Shown here in pieces: positions 1 through 6,063 of a stretch of 6,224 nucleotides of DNA; the first letter of the stretch is position 1, and each line of letters opens with the position of its first letter. Below the pieces are notes generated by a model, which worked only from the letters and a program-made list of their open reading frames with translations, was not told where the DNA came from and searched no databases. This stretch comes from Deltaproteobacteria bacterium. Its GTDB lineage: Bacteria; Myxococcota; Myxococcia; Myxococcales; Myxococcaceae. The position numbers and the translations under genes are program-made. The stretch covers positions 1-6,224 of the forward strand of contig VGRA01000168.1 in the NCBI GenBank assembly GCA_016875515.1, written 5' to 3'.

Positions 1-1
1 T

Positions 2-10
2 CTGGGCTGT
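2..10 (+). other. Probable lipobox end (Leu-Gly-Cys), lipoprotein signal peptide cleavage site
   Basis: The first three complete codons read L-G-C in the frame of the large lipoprotein gene. Signal peptidase II cuts before a cysteine preceded by a small residue such as Gly, and Cys becomes the lipidated N-terminus. After Cys comes a Pro/Asp/Ser/Gly/Thr-rich linker of about 18 residues before the first domain, as is common in exported lipoproteins. The -3 residue and the hydrophobic segment are outside the window, and Leu at -2 is tolerated rather than ideal, so this call is partial. Confidence 0.6.
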
Positions 11-2488
11 CCGGCCGTCCCGGACATCTCCTCCGACGCCGGCACCACCGGCCCCTTCCGCGTGGGTCCCGAAGGGGGCGAGGTGATCCGGGAAGGGGTG
101 GTGCTGGTCGTCCCCCCGGGCGCCCTGGACACAGAGATCATCCTCAGCGTCACCGTGGTGGACACCGGCATCCCGGAGGTGCCCGAGCGCAAGCGGATCT
201 CCTTTGGCTACCGGGTCTCCCCGTCCAACCTGGTGCTGCGCGCCCCGGTGACGCTGCGCATCCCCTGGCAGGAGGACCGGCGGGTGAGCGGCGTGAAGCC
301 CTCGGCGTACGACGTGCGACGCAACCAGGGAACGGAGCCCTACCTGGCCCTGCCCGGCGCCACGCTGGATCCGGACGTCCCCGGGATGATGAAGGCGGAG
401 TCGGAGCGGCTGGGGACGTTCTGGATCACCAGCCCTGCCCTGCCCACCGTCTCGGCCCTGGAGCTCACGCCGGAGGAGTCCGCCGTCGGGGCAGGCCAGG
501 CGCAACAGCTGACGGCGCGCGTGCTGGACGCGGCGGGAGATCCCATCCCGGACGTCCCGGTCACCTGGACGGTGCTGCCCCCCCGGATGGGCAGCGTGGA
601 CGCCGCGGGGCTGTTCACCGCCGCCTCGCCCGGCACCGCCTACATCACGGCGGAGGCCGCCGGCCTCACCGCGGAGGCGGTGGTGCGGGTGCAGGGCACC
701 ACGGTGGGGCCGTCCACCTTCGTGCACGAGACGCCGTTCCCCACGGGCAATGATCTCCACGGCGCGCTCCACGCCAACGGCCACCTCGCCGTGGTGGGAG
801 ACAACGGAACGGTGCTCGTCCGGTCGCCGCTGGGAAGCTGGACCCGCACCTTCTCCTCCCCCGGGGTGACGCTCACGGCGGTGGCCGGCCCGCTGCCCGG
901 ACAGGGGGTGGCCGTGGGGTCCGTGGGCACTCAGGGGGCGGTGGTCTCCTTCGGCGCGGGCGCGCAGGCCACCTTCAAGGCCTTCCCCACCTGCACTCCC
1001 CGGGCGGCGTGGTTCGACGGGACGCACGGCATGGCGGTGGGGGACGGCAACGACGTGCTGGTGTACCGCAACGGGCAGTGGGAGGCGGAGTACAGCCCGT
1101 CCTTCGAGTCGCTGCTGTCGGTGGTGGGGGACGGACAGGGCGGCTTCGTCACGCTGGGCAACCTGGGCTCGCTGTACAAGTTCGACCCGGTCACCCGCAG
1201 CTGGGACTCGCTCTTCCAGGCGCGGCTGTCGGTGCAACTGTCGGCGGGGCTGCTGCTGGACGCGGCCGGCAGCGAGGCGTGGGCGGTGGGCGGTGGAAAG
1301 CTGTGGCACTTCGCGTTCGGGGCGTGGACGCCCGTGAACCTGCCCTCCTCGCCGGTGCTGGACGCGCACACCTCGCTCTCGCTGGTGGACGGGCGCGTGG
1401 TGGTGGGCGGACGCAAGGGGCCACGGGGGTACCTGCTGTGGCGGCCGGTGGGCGGAGGCGGCTGGAAGTTCCGCACCATGCGGGGCCCGCAGGTGCCGCG
1501 GGGACTTTCCGGCGCGGGCGGCCTGGGCGTGGCGGTGGGGGACCGCGGCATGCTGTGGGAGTACACGCAGGACAACTTCGAGGAGACCTCCCGGGGGCCC
1601 TATGGAGACGTGGTGGACCTGGCGGTGACGGCAGCGGACGTGCTCGCAGCCATGAACACCTGCCTGGACGACGCCTGCTGGGTGAAGGAGGGCTCGGTGC
1701 TGGTGCGGGCAGCGGACGGCAGCTGGTCAGCGCTGGGCGGTCCGCAGCCCTTCGCCGGCGAGGTGACGGCCCTGGCGGCCCGCTCGGCCTCGGAGGTGTA
1801 CGTGGCCACGCCCAGCGTCCTGTACCGGTATGACGGGCAGGCGTGGACCTCGCTGGCCGTGACGGGGGCCACGCCGGCGGCGTTCACCCGGCTGGGGTTC
1901 TGCGGCACGGCGCTCTGGGTGGTGGGCCCCGCGGGGGGCATGTGGAAGGGCACGCCGGCGCCGGCAGGCGGCCCGGTCTCGGAGGTGGTGGAGCTGCCGG
2001 TCAGCCTTCTTGCGCCCACGCAGGACCTGCAGGCGCTCCACTGCGCCGAGGGCAACGAGATGTGGGTCGGCGGAAATGGAACGCTCTTGCAGGGGCGCTC
2101 GGCGCGGAACTCGGCCAACTTCCGGCACGCGGACTGGCGCGCGGTGTGGTCCCCGGCGCAGGGGGAGTGCTTCGCGTTCGGGGACGCGCCGTTCGCCTTC
2201 CACTGGGACACGAAGCGGCTGCGGCTGGTGGACCAGTTGGGACCGCTCCGGCCGGACGTCATCCACTCGGCCTGGGGCAGCAAGCCGGACAACGTCTTCG
2301 CGGTGGGCATGTCATCCCTTCCCGCGCGCTTCGCGTTCGCGCTGCGGTTTGACGGGCTGCAGTGGCTGCCCGTGGACCCGGGCACCGGCCAGGAGCCGCT
2401 CGTCATCCGCGGGAGATCCGACACGGAGCTCTGGCTGGGTACGCGGTCCGGCGGGCTGCTGCGCGCGGTGGTGCCGGCCACGCCGTGA
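2..2488 (+). CDS. Large putative lipoprotein: ZU5-like, Ig-like (Big_2-type) and propeller-like repeat region; 5' end outside window
   Basis: The frame is open from the first complete codon (base 2) to TGA at 2486-2488, giving 828 visible residues. A GTG at 62 could be taken as the start, but the same frame upstream reads Leu-Gly-Cys followed by a Pro/Asp/Ser/Thr-rich linker, so the real start with its signal peptide lies to the left. Visible residues about 22-145 resemble a ZU5-like domain (GPEGGEV near the start, then VPPGAL). Residues about 149-232 are a bacterial Ig-like domain (LTPEESAVGAGQ, VTWTV, GLFTA, GTAYITA). From about 236 to the end come degenerate repeats of the type hydrophobic-VG-x-x-G-x-hydrophobic followed by an aromatic residue, as in beta-propellers. 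Six cysteines lie in the repeat region, two of them in CLDDAC. The likely place is the outer membrane or cell surface, in binding or adhesion. No catalytic motif is seen and the ligand is unknown. It converges on the minus-strand operon and looks functionally unrelated to it. Confidence 0.85.
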   Translation: MGCPAVPDISSDAGTTGPFRVGPEGGEVIREGVVLVVPPGALDTEIILSVTVVDTGIPEVPERKRISFGYRVSPSNLVLRAPVTLRIPWQEDRRVSGVKPSAYDVRRNQGTEPYLALPGATLDPDVPGMMKAESERLGTFWITSPALPTVSALELTPEESAVGAGQAQQLTARVLDAAGDPIPDVPVTWTVLPPRMGSVDAAGLFTAASPGTAYITAEAAGLTAEAVVRVQGTTVGPSTFVHETPFPTGNDLHGALHANGHLAVVGDNGTVLVRSPLGSWTRTFSSPGVTLTAVAGPLPGQGVAVGSVGTQGAVVSFGAGAQATFKAFPTCTPRAAWFDGTHGMAVGDGNDVLVYRNGQWEAEYSPSFESLLSVVGDGQGGFVTLGNLGSLYKFDPVTRSWDSLFQARLSVQLSAGLLLDAAGSEAWAVGGGKLWHFAFGAWTPVNLPSSPVLDAHTSLSLVDGRVVVGGRKGPRGYLLWRPVGGGGWKFRTMRGPQVPRGLSGAGGLGVAVGDRGMLWEYTQDNFEETSRGPYGDVVDLAVTAADVLAAMNTCLDDACWVKEGSVLVRAADGSWSALGGPQPFAGEVTALAARSASEVYVATPSVLYRYDGQAWTSLAVTGATPAAFTRLGFCGTALWVVGPAGGMWKGTPAPAGGPVSEVVELPVSLLAPTQDLQALHCAEGNEMWVGGNGTLLQGRSARNSANFRHADWRAVWSPAQGECFAFGDAPFAFHWDTKRLRLVDQLGPLRPDVIHSAWGSKPDNVFAVGMSSLPARFAFALRFDGLQWLPVDPGTGQEPLVIRGRSDTELWLGTRSGGLLRAVVPATP
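773..2485 (+). repeat. Degenerate propeller-type protein repeats within the lipoprotein
   Basis: About a dozen short strand-turn-strand units recur at roughly 25-60 residue spacing. Examples are AVVGDNGTVLVR, GMAVGDGNDVLVYRNGQW, EAWAVGGGKLWHF, GVAVGDRGMLWEY, EVYVATPSVLYRYDGQAW, EMWVGGNGTLLQG, NVFAVGM and ELWLGTRSGGLL. Each has a hydrophobic strand ending near a Gly pair, then a second strand, often followed by DG-x-W. This matches the general look of beta-propeller blades (Kelch, YCF48 or BNR-like). The units are too divergent at DNA level to be recent tandem duplications. The family and the number of blades cannot be settled by eye; the array is long enough for more than one propeller. Confidence 0.65.
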
Positions 2489-2497
2489 AGCAGGCGC
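2489..2497. other. Nine-base gap between convergent genes
   Basis: Only nine bases separate the TGA of the plus-strand lipoprotein gene from the TAG of the minus-strand TPR gene. The gap overlaps an 8-base palindrome, AGGCGCCT (2492-2499), followed on the plus strand by TTTT (2503-2506). The palindrome has no loop and no extended arms, so I do not call a terminator. Transcripts from the two sides probably run into each other's 3' ends or end by Rho. Confidence 0.7.
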
Positions 2498-4474
2498 CTA
2501 CCTTTTCTGGGCCAGCATCAGTCCGAGCGCCCCCGGCTGCATCCCCTCCAAGGACTCCAGCAGCCCGGCCCTGAACCGCTTCAGCGCAGTCCAGTCCAGC
2601 TCCGCGGTGCGGCCGTGGGCCACGGGATCCCGGAGCGTCAGCTTGCTCCACCGCACGAACGCGGCCAGCGCGTCCCAGCGCTCCTCCGGGAGCCCAAAGC
2701 GCTCGTCCAGGAACGCCCGCCACGGCTGGAGGTAGGGCTCCCCCCGGCGCTCGAGCGCCCGCTGCACCTCGCCCAGGGACGGCGCCCGGCCGGGGCGCTC
2801 GTCGTCGAACGCCTCCACGAAGTGGTCGAAGTACTCCACCCGCTTCCCCCGCCGCTCCCGCGTGGCCCCGTCGAGGAACGGCCGCAGCCGCCCACCCTCC
2901 GCGAGCCAACCGCGGAACGCCTCCACCAGGAGCAGGTACAAGGCGCGCTCGAGCACGCCCGTGTAGAGCACCCCCACTGCGGCGGGGGGCAGGTCCGTGT
3001 AGAGCGCCTGCTGCCACGTGCGCTCCGCCACCTCCAGCGCCTGCACCAGCGACCGCGGGCAACGCCCCTTTGCCTCCCCCAGTGCCTCGTCCACCGCGCG
3101 CGCAGCCTTGACCGCCACGTCCTGCGCTCGGGCCGCCATCTCCTCCGAGAGCGCGGTCGCGGAGCGGGACTCGGCCTGCTGCCGGGCGGTCTGCGCCTCC
3201 CGCGCCTGCGCCTCGGCCCGCTCCCGCGCCGCCTGCGCCTCCGCGCGCGCGGCCCGCAGTTGCTCCAACTCCGCGCGCAACGCCTCCACCTCGTCCCGCG
3301 CGGAGATCCGCCGCTGCAGGGCCTCCGCGGACGGTGGGGGCGCGGGCGCGGCGGCCTCGAGCGATGCCAGCCCCTGCTTCGCCTCGGGGTCTCCCGCGTC
3401 CAGTTCCAGCGCACGGCCGAAGGCCTCGCGCGCCGCCTGGAAGTCCTTGTTCCCCGCCGCCAGGTGGCCCAGGTCCACGAACAGCTGCGCCGCCAGCCGC
3501 GCGCTGCCCGCCTCCGGCCGCTCCCGCGCCCCGTCCAAAACGGCCTGGGCCTCCGCGGACCGCCCGAGCAGCCGCAGCGCCCGCGCCTTCGTCAGCAGGC
3601 ACTCGAACGCAAAGCCCGGCCCCGCCCCGTCCGGCTCGGGCGGCACCGCCTCCAGCAGCTCCAGCGCGCGCGCCGGCGCACCGCGCAGGTTGGCCACCTG
3701 CGCGAACAGCAGCCGGTCCTCCGCCGTGGCCCCGGACGCAAGCCGCTCCGCCATCAGCGCCTCGGCCAGCGCCCCCTCCCCGGCCAGCTGCGCCGCGTAG
3801 GCCATGTGGCCCAGCGCCGCGGGCTCCAGCGCCCCCTCCTGCCGCATGGACGTCCAACGCTCCAGCGCCCCCCGCGCGTCCCCCATGAACAGCCGGCAGT
3901 CTGCCCACGCGGTACGCGCCGCCCGCCGGATGGCCGGGGCCACCTTGTTGGACTGCGCCAACTGCGAGAGGTGCGCCTCGGCGTCCGCGTACCGCCCCTG
4001 CCGGGCCAGTGCGTGTCCCAGCCACAGCCGCAGCTCCGGGCCACCGCCCGCCTGCAGCCCCCGCTGCAGCCGCGGCACCGCCTCGGACGGCCGGCCGGAG
4101 ACGAGCAGCGCGTAGCCCAGCTGGCCGAGCAGCAGCGGGTCCCTCGGCGCAGCCTTCTCGGCCGCCGCGAGCTCCCCGAGGGCCTCCTCCAGCCGCCCCA
4201 GCCTCAGGAGCGCCGTCCCGCTGCGCGCGAGCAGCCCCGCGTCCCCGGGGTGCAGCGAACGCGTCGCCCGCCACACCTCCAGCGCGCGCTCCACGTGCCC
4301 TGCCTGGAAGTGGGCCTCACCGAGCGCGGTCACCACCGCCGCCCCGGGCAGCGCGCCCGCCGCGTAGAGTTCCTCCAGGAGCGGCAGCGCCTTTCCCGGC
4401 TCCTCCTTGTGCAGGTGCAACCGGGCCTGCTCCAGCATCCGCGCCGCACGCCCCTTCGGGATCTTCTGGCTCAC
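2498..4474 (-). CDS. TPR / coiled-coil protein with a HEPN-like C-terminal helical domain
   Basis: The product is 658 residues from GTG at 4474 to TAG at 2498-2500. This start gives a four-base GTGA overlap with the GH57 stop. An ATG at 4438 (residue 13) is the alternative, with GAAGGGG about 12 bases upstream. The frame stays open to 4984, but that part is a shadow of the GH57 gene. Residues about 13-365 form some nine or ten TPR-like units with the typical G-x-x-x-x-A-L pattern (GRLEEALGEL, GRYADAEAHL, GRSAEAQAVL, KDFQAAREAFGRAL ending in LDAGD). An Ala/Pro-rich hinge follows at 373-383, then a charged Ala/Glu/Arg/Gln coiled coil at about 385-465. Residues about 495-658 are helical, with LRDPVAHG near the end: R615 and H620 fit the R-x4-6-H motif of HEPN proteins. 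There is no signal peptide or membrane segment, so it is probably cytoplasmic. TPRs suggest a protein partner, possibly tied to the co-translated branching enzyme. The function is not known; the HEPN call is tentative. Confidence 0.88.
   Translation of the reverse strand: MSQKIPKGRAARMLEQARLHLHKEEPGKALPLLEELYAAGALPGAAVVTALGEAHFQAGHVERALEVWRATRSLHPGDAGLLARSGTALLRLGRLEEALGELAAAEKAAPRDPLLLGQLGYALLVSGRPSEAVPRLQRGLQAGGGPELRLWLGHALARQGRYADAEAHLSQLAQSNKVAPAIRRAARTAWADCRLFMGDARGALERWTSMRQEGALEPAALGHMAYAAQLAGEGALAEALMAERLASGATAEDRLLFAQVANLRGAPARALELLEAVPPEPDGAGPGFAFECLLTKARALRLLGRSAEAQAVLDGARERPEAGSARLAAQLFVDLGHLAAGNKDFQAAREAFGRALELDAGDPEAKQGLASLEAAAPAPPPSAEALQRRISARDEVEALRAELEQLRAARAEAQAARERAEAQAREAQTARQQAESRSATALSEEMAARAQDVAVKAARAVDEALGEAKGRCPRSLVQALEVAERTWQQALYTDLPPAAVGVLYTGVLERALYLLLVEAFRGWLAEGGRLRPFLDGATRERRGKRVEYFDHFVEAFDDERPGRAPSLGEVQRALERRGEPYLQPWRAFLDERFGLPEERWDALAAFVRWSKLTLRDPVAHGRTAELDWTALKRFRAGLLESLEGMQPGALGLMLAQKR
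2501..2992 (-). other. HEPN-like C-terminal domain candidate (R615-x4-H620)
   Basis: This codes for residues 495-658 of the TPR protein. It opens with a long hydrophobic helix (LERALYLLLVEAFRGWL), passes a charged loop, a second helical part (WRAFLDERFGL, RWDALAAFVRW) and LRDPVAHG, and ends in an amphipathic helix. R615 is encoded at 2630-2632 and H620 at 2615-2617. In HEPN proteins an Arg followed by a polar residue (Asn, Asp or His) and then a His 4-6 residues on sits at the start of a late helix; RDPVAH fits both spacing and place. The family includes RNases and inactive binding forms. A short motif can arise by chance, so fold confirmation is needed. Confidence 0.45.
3065..3322 (-). other. 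Predicted coiled coil between TPR array and C-terminal domain
   Basis: This codes for residues about 385-470 of the TPR protein. They are almost only Ala, Glu, Arg, Gln and Leu, with heptad-like spacing (EVEALRAELEQLRAARAE, then Ala/Gln/Arg repeats) and no Pro or Gly until residue 466. A long helix of this kind usually makes a dimer or a rigid spacer. It is set off from the TPRs by a short Ala/Pro-rich hinge. Confidence 0.75.
4471..4474 (-). promoter_or_regulatory. GTGA stop/start overlap (GH57 to TPR gene)
   Basis: Read on the minus strand, the TGA ending the GH57 gene (4473-4471) shares its TG with the GTG start of the TPR gene (4474-4472). No good Shine-Dalgarno sequence precedes it. Such overlaps usually go with translational coupling, in which ribosomes finishing the first gene restart on the second, keeping the two proteins in a linked ratio. 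Confidence 0.75.
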
Positions 4475-6063
4475 GGGGCCGAACGGTAGACGCCCGGGTC
4501 CACCCCGGGGAACAGGTTGTTTCGCGCCTCGAGCCCCGCGAGCCACGCCGCGTCCACCTGGCCGGAGTCCAGCTGATCCAGCAGCCCGAACACGGCGCCC
4601 AGGTGCTCCCGCGCCCGTCCCGCCGCGTACTCCGGGGCGGCGCCGGTGTGGAGGATGAAGGCCCAGTCGGACGACTGCGCGAGGAGCAGCTCCCGCGCGG
4701 ACTGCTGCAGCACCCGCCGCTCGAGGCCCGCGGCCCCCGCGTGCCCGTCCGCCGCCGCCATCATCCGGCGCGCCGCCTCGTGGAGGTGGCGGTACATCCA
4801 GTCGTTCGCCGGGCCAATCCAGGTGGACGCGTCCCCGCGCGCCCCCCAGCTGGACTCCGCAGGTCGGAGGACCTGGAGGTCCGGGAAGCGCTCCAGGTAC
4901 GCGAGCGGCCCGGTGAAACGCACCGTGGGGGAGCGCGCCGCCTCTCGGAGCAGCGCCTCCAGGAACACCGGCCCCTCCGCCCACCAGTGGCCGAAGAGCT
5001 CCGCGTCATAGGGCGCGAGCACCAGCGGCTCTCGCGGGCCCATGAGCGTCCCCAGCGCCGCCAGCTGCCGCTCACGCTCCGCGAGGAAGTGCGCGGCGTG
5101 CGACTGCGCCTTCGCGCGCGCCTGCCCCGGACGGTACGGGGCCTTGGGGCCGGTCCGCCCGGTGACGCGGTGGTAGCGCAGGCCGGTGAGCCTCCTCCCG
5201 CTGTCCGGGTTCAGGTAGGGCCGCAGCCACGCGGCGTCCACGTGGTGCGCGAGGTCCAGGTGGAACTCCAGGTAGTCCGGGTCCGCCGGGTAGCCGACCT
5301 CGGCGCTCCACACCTGCTCGCTGCACGCGGGATCCCGCCCGAACGCCGCCACCCCCGCGGGCGTCAGCACGGGCTGGTGCACCCCGAAGACCGGCGCCGG
5401 CGTGCCCCGCCACAGCCCGTGCGCGTCCAGGAAGAAGGCGCGCAGCCCGTGCCGGGCGAGCACCGCGTCCACGCCTGGGTAGTAGCCGCACTCGGCGAGC
5501 CAGATTCCCCGCGGGGCGCGCCCCAGCAGGGCCCGGTGCGCCTCCACGGCCACCGCCACCTGCGCGTTCACGGAGGAGGGCTCGGAGCGGAGCACCGGCA
5601 GGAAGCCGTGCGTGGCGGTGCAGGTGTAGAGCTCCAGGTGGCCTTCCGCCTCCAGGCGCCGGAACGCGGCGAGCAGGTCCCCCCCGTAGGCGCCGTGGTA
5701 CCGCTCACGCACGGCGCGCAGGCGGTCCCGGTGGTGACGCGCCGCCTCGGCGTAGGCCGGGGCCGTGCTCCCGGTGCGCGCCACCTCCGCCTCCGCCAGC
5801 GTGCACGCGGCGTCCAGGCGCGCGGCGTACCGGGCGCGCAGCAGCGGATCGGCCAGCATGCTGGCCAGGGTGGGCGAGATCGTGAGGCCCAGCTGGAACG
5901 GGACGCGCTCGGCGGAGAGCCGGTCGAACACCCCGAGCAGCGGCACGTACACCTCGGAGATGGCCTCGAAGAGCCAGTCCTCCTCCAGGAAGTCCGGGTG
6001 CTCGGGGTGGCGGACGAACGGCAGGTGCGCGTGGAGCACCAGCAGCACGTGCCCCGGGATCAC
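4471..6063 (-). CDS. GH57 family 1,4-alpha-glucan branching enzyme (EC 2.4.1.18)
   Basis: The product is 530 residues from GTG at 6063 to TGA at 4471-4473, the usual length for this class. The enzyme cuts an alpha-1,4-glucan chain and rejoins it through an alpha-1,6 bond, making branches in glycogen-like polymers in the cytoplasm. The N-terminal barrel starts with HAHLPFVRHPEH (H11, H13). WLAEC at 188-192 holds the likely nucleophile E191, and APYDAELFGHWW at 350-361 holds the likely acid/base D353. W30, W252, W406 (SSWG) and W415 (STWIG) stand where aromatic lid and substrate residues occur in GH57 branching enzymes, as I recall them from the Thermococcus enzyme. The C-terminal helical part (about 420-530, with QSSDWAF at 463-469) matches the DUF1957-type domain. 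No signal peptide is seen. The start fits because the conserved first strand begins within five residues. The gene overlaps both neighbours by four bases. An alpha-amylase or 4-alpha-glucanotransferase role is less likely. Confidence 0.93.
   Translation of the reverse strand: MIPGHVLLVLHAHLPFVRHPEHPDFLEEDWLFEAISEVYVPLLGVFDRLSAERVPFQLGLTISPTLASMLADPLLRARYAARLDAACTLAEAEVARTGSTAPAYAEAARHHRDRLRAVRERYHGAYGGDLLAAFRRLEAEGHLELYTCTATHGFLPVLRSEPSSVNAQVAVAVEAHRALLGRAPRGIWLAECGYYPGVDAVLARHGLRAFFLDAHGLWRGTPAPVFGVHQPVLTPAGVAAFGRDPACSEQVWSAEVGYPADPDYLEFHLDLAHHVDAAWLRPYLNPDSGRRLTGLRYHRVTGRTGPKAPYRPGQARAKAQSHAAHFLAERERQLAALGTLMGPREPLVLAPYDAELFGHWWAEGPVFLEALLREAARSPTVRFTGPLAYLERFPDLQVLRPAESSWGARGDASTWIGPANDWMYRHLHEAARRMMAAADGHAGAAGLERRVLQQSARELLLAQSSDWAFILHTGAAPEYAAGRAREHLGAVFGLLDQLDSGQVDAAWLAGLEARNNLFPGVDPGVYRSAP
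6060..6063 (-). promoter_or_regulatory. GTGA stop/start overlap (upstream gene to GH57)
   Basis: On the minus strand the GTG start of the GH57 gene (6063-6061) overlaps a TGA (6062-6060) that closes another open frame reaching the right edge. This is the same arrangement as at 4471-4474. No Shine-Dalgarno sequence is visible before the GTG, which supports coupling to the upstream gene. Confidence 0.7.

Noticed and set aside
578..584. Run of seven C in the lipoprotein gene as a phase-variable tract
   Set aside because: It is short and falls on Pro codons in a GC-rich gene; the frame is intact and nothing else suggests slippage control.
1009..1833. A 274-codon plus-strand frame inside the lipoprotein gene
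   Set aside because: It is a +1 shadow made of Gly, Arg and Ala. The main frame continues through it with normal repeats, so there is no sign of a frameshift.
1600..2481. A 293-codon minus-strand frame opposite the lipoprotein
   Set aside because: It is Ser/Pro/Arg/Thr-rich with no motif, and lies opposite a frame with clear repeat structure.
2492..2506. Possible intrinsic terminator (AGGCGCCT followed by TTTT)
   Set aside because: The palindrome has no loop or longer arms, so it cannot form a stable hairpin, and the T-run is only four bases.
2403..4274. A 623-codon minus-strand frame overlapping the TPR gene
   Set aside because: It is a frame-shifted reading of the TPR gene, nearly all Gly, Ala and Arg. 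The TPR frame has recognisable repeats and a coupled start.
2615..4489. A 624-codon open frame on the plus strand opposite the TPR gene
   Set aside because: It mirrors the TPR gene and its product is an Arg/Pro/Leu/Gln-rich low-complexity chain with no domain pattern. Long antisense frames are expected in DNA with so few A/T bases.
4475..4984. N-terminal extension of the TPR protein by 170 residues
   Set aside because: This part lies wholly inside the GH57 gene in another frame and is Gly/Arg/Pro-rich without TPR pattern. The GTG at 4474 fits the operon overlap.
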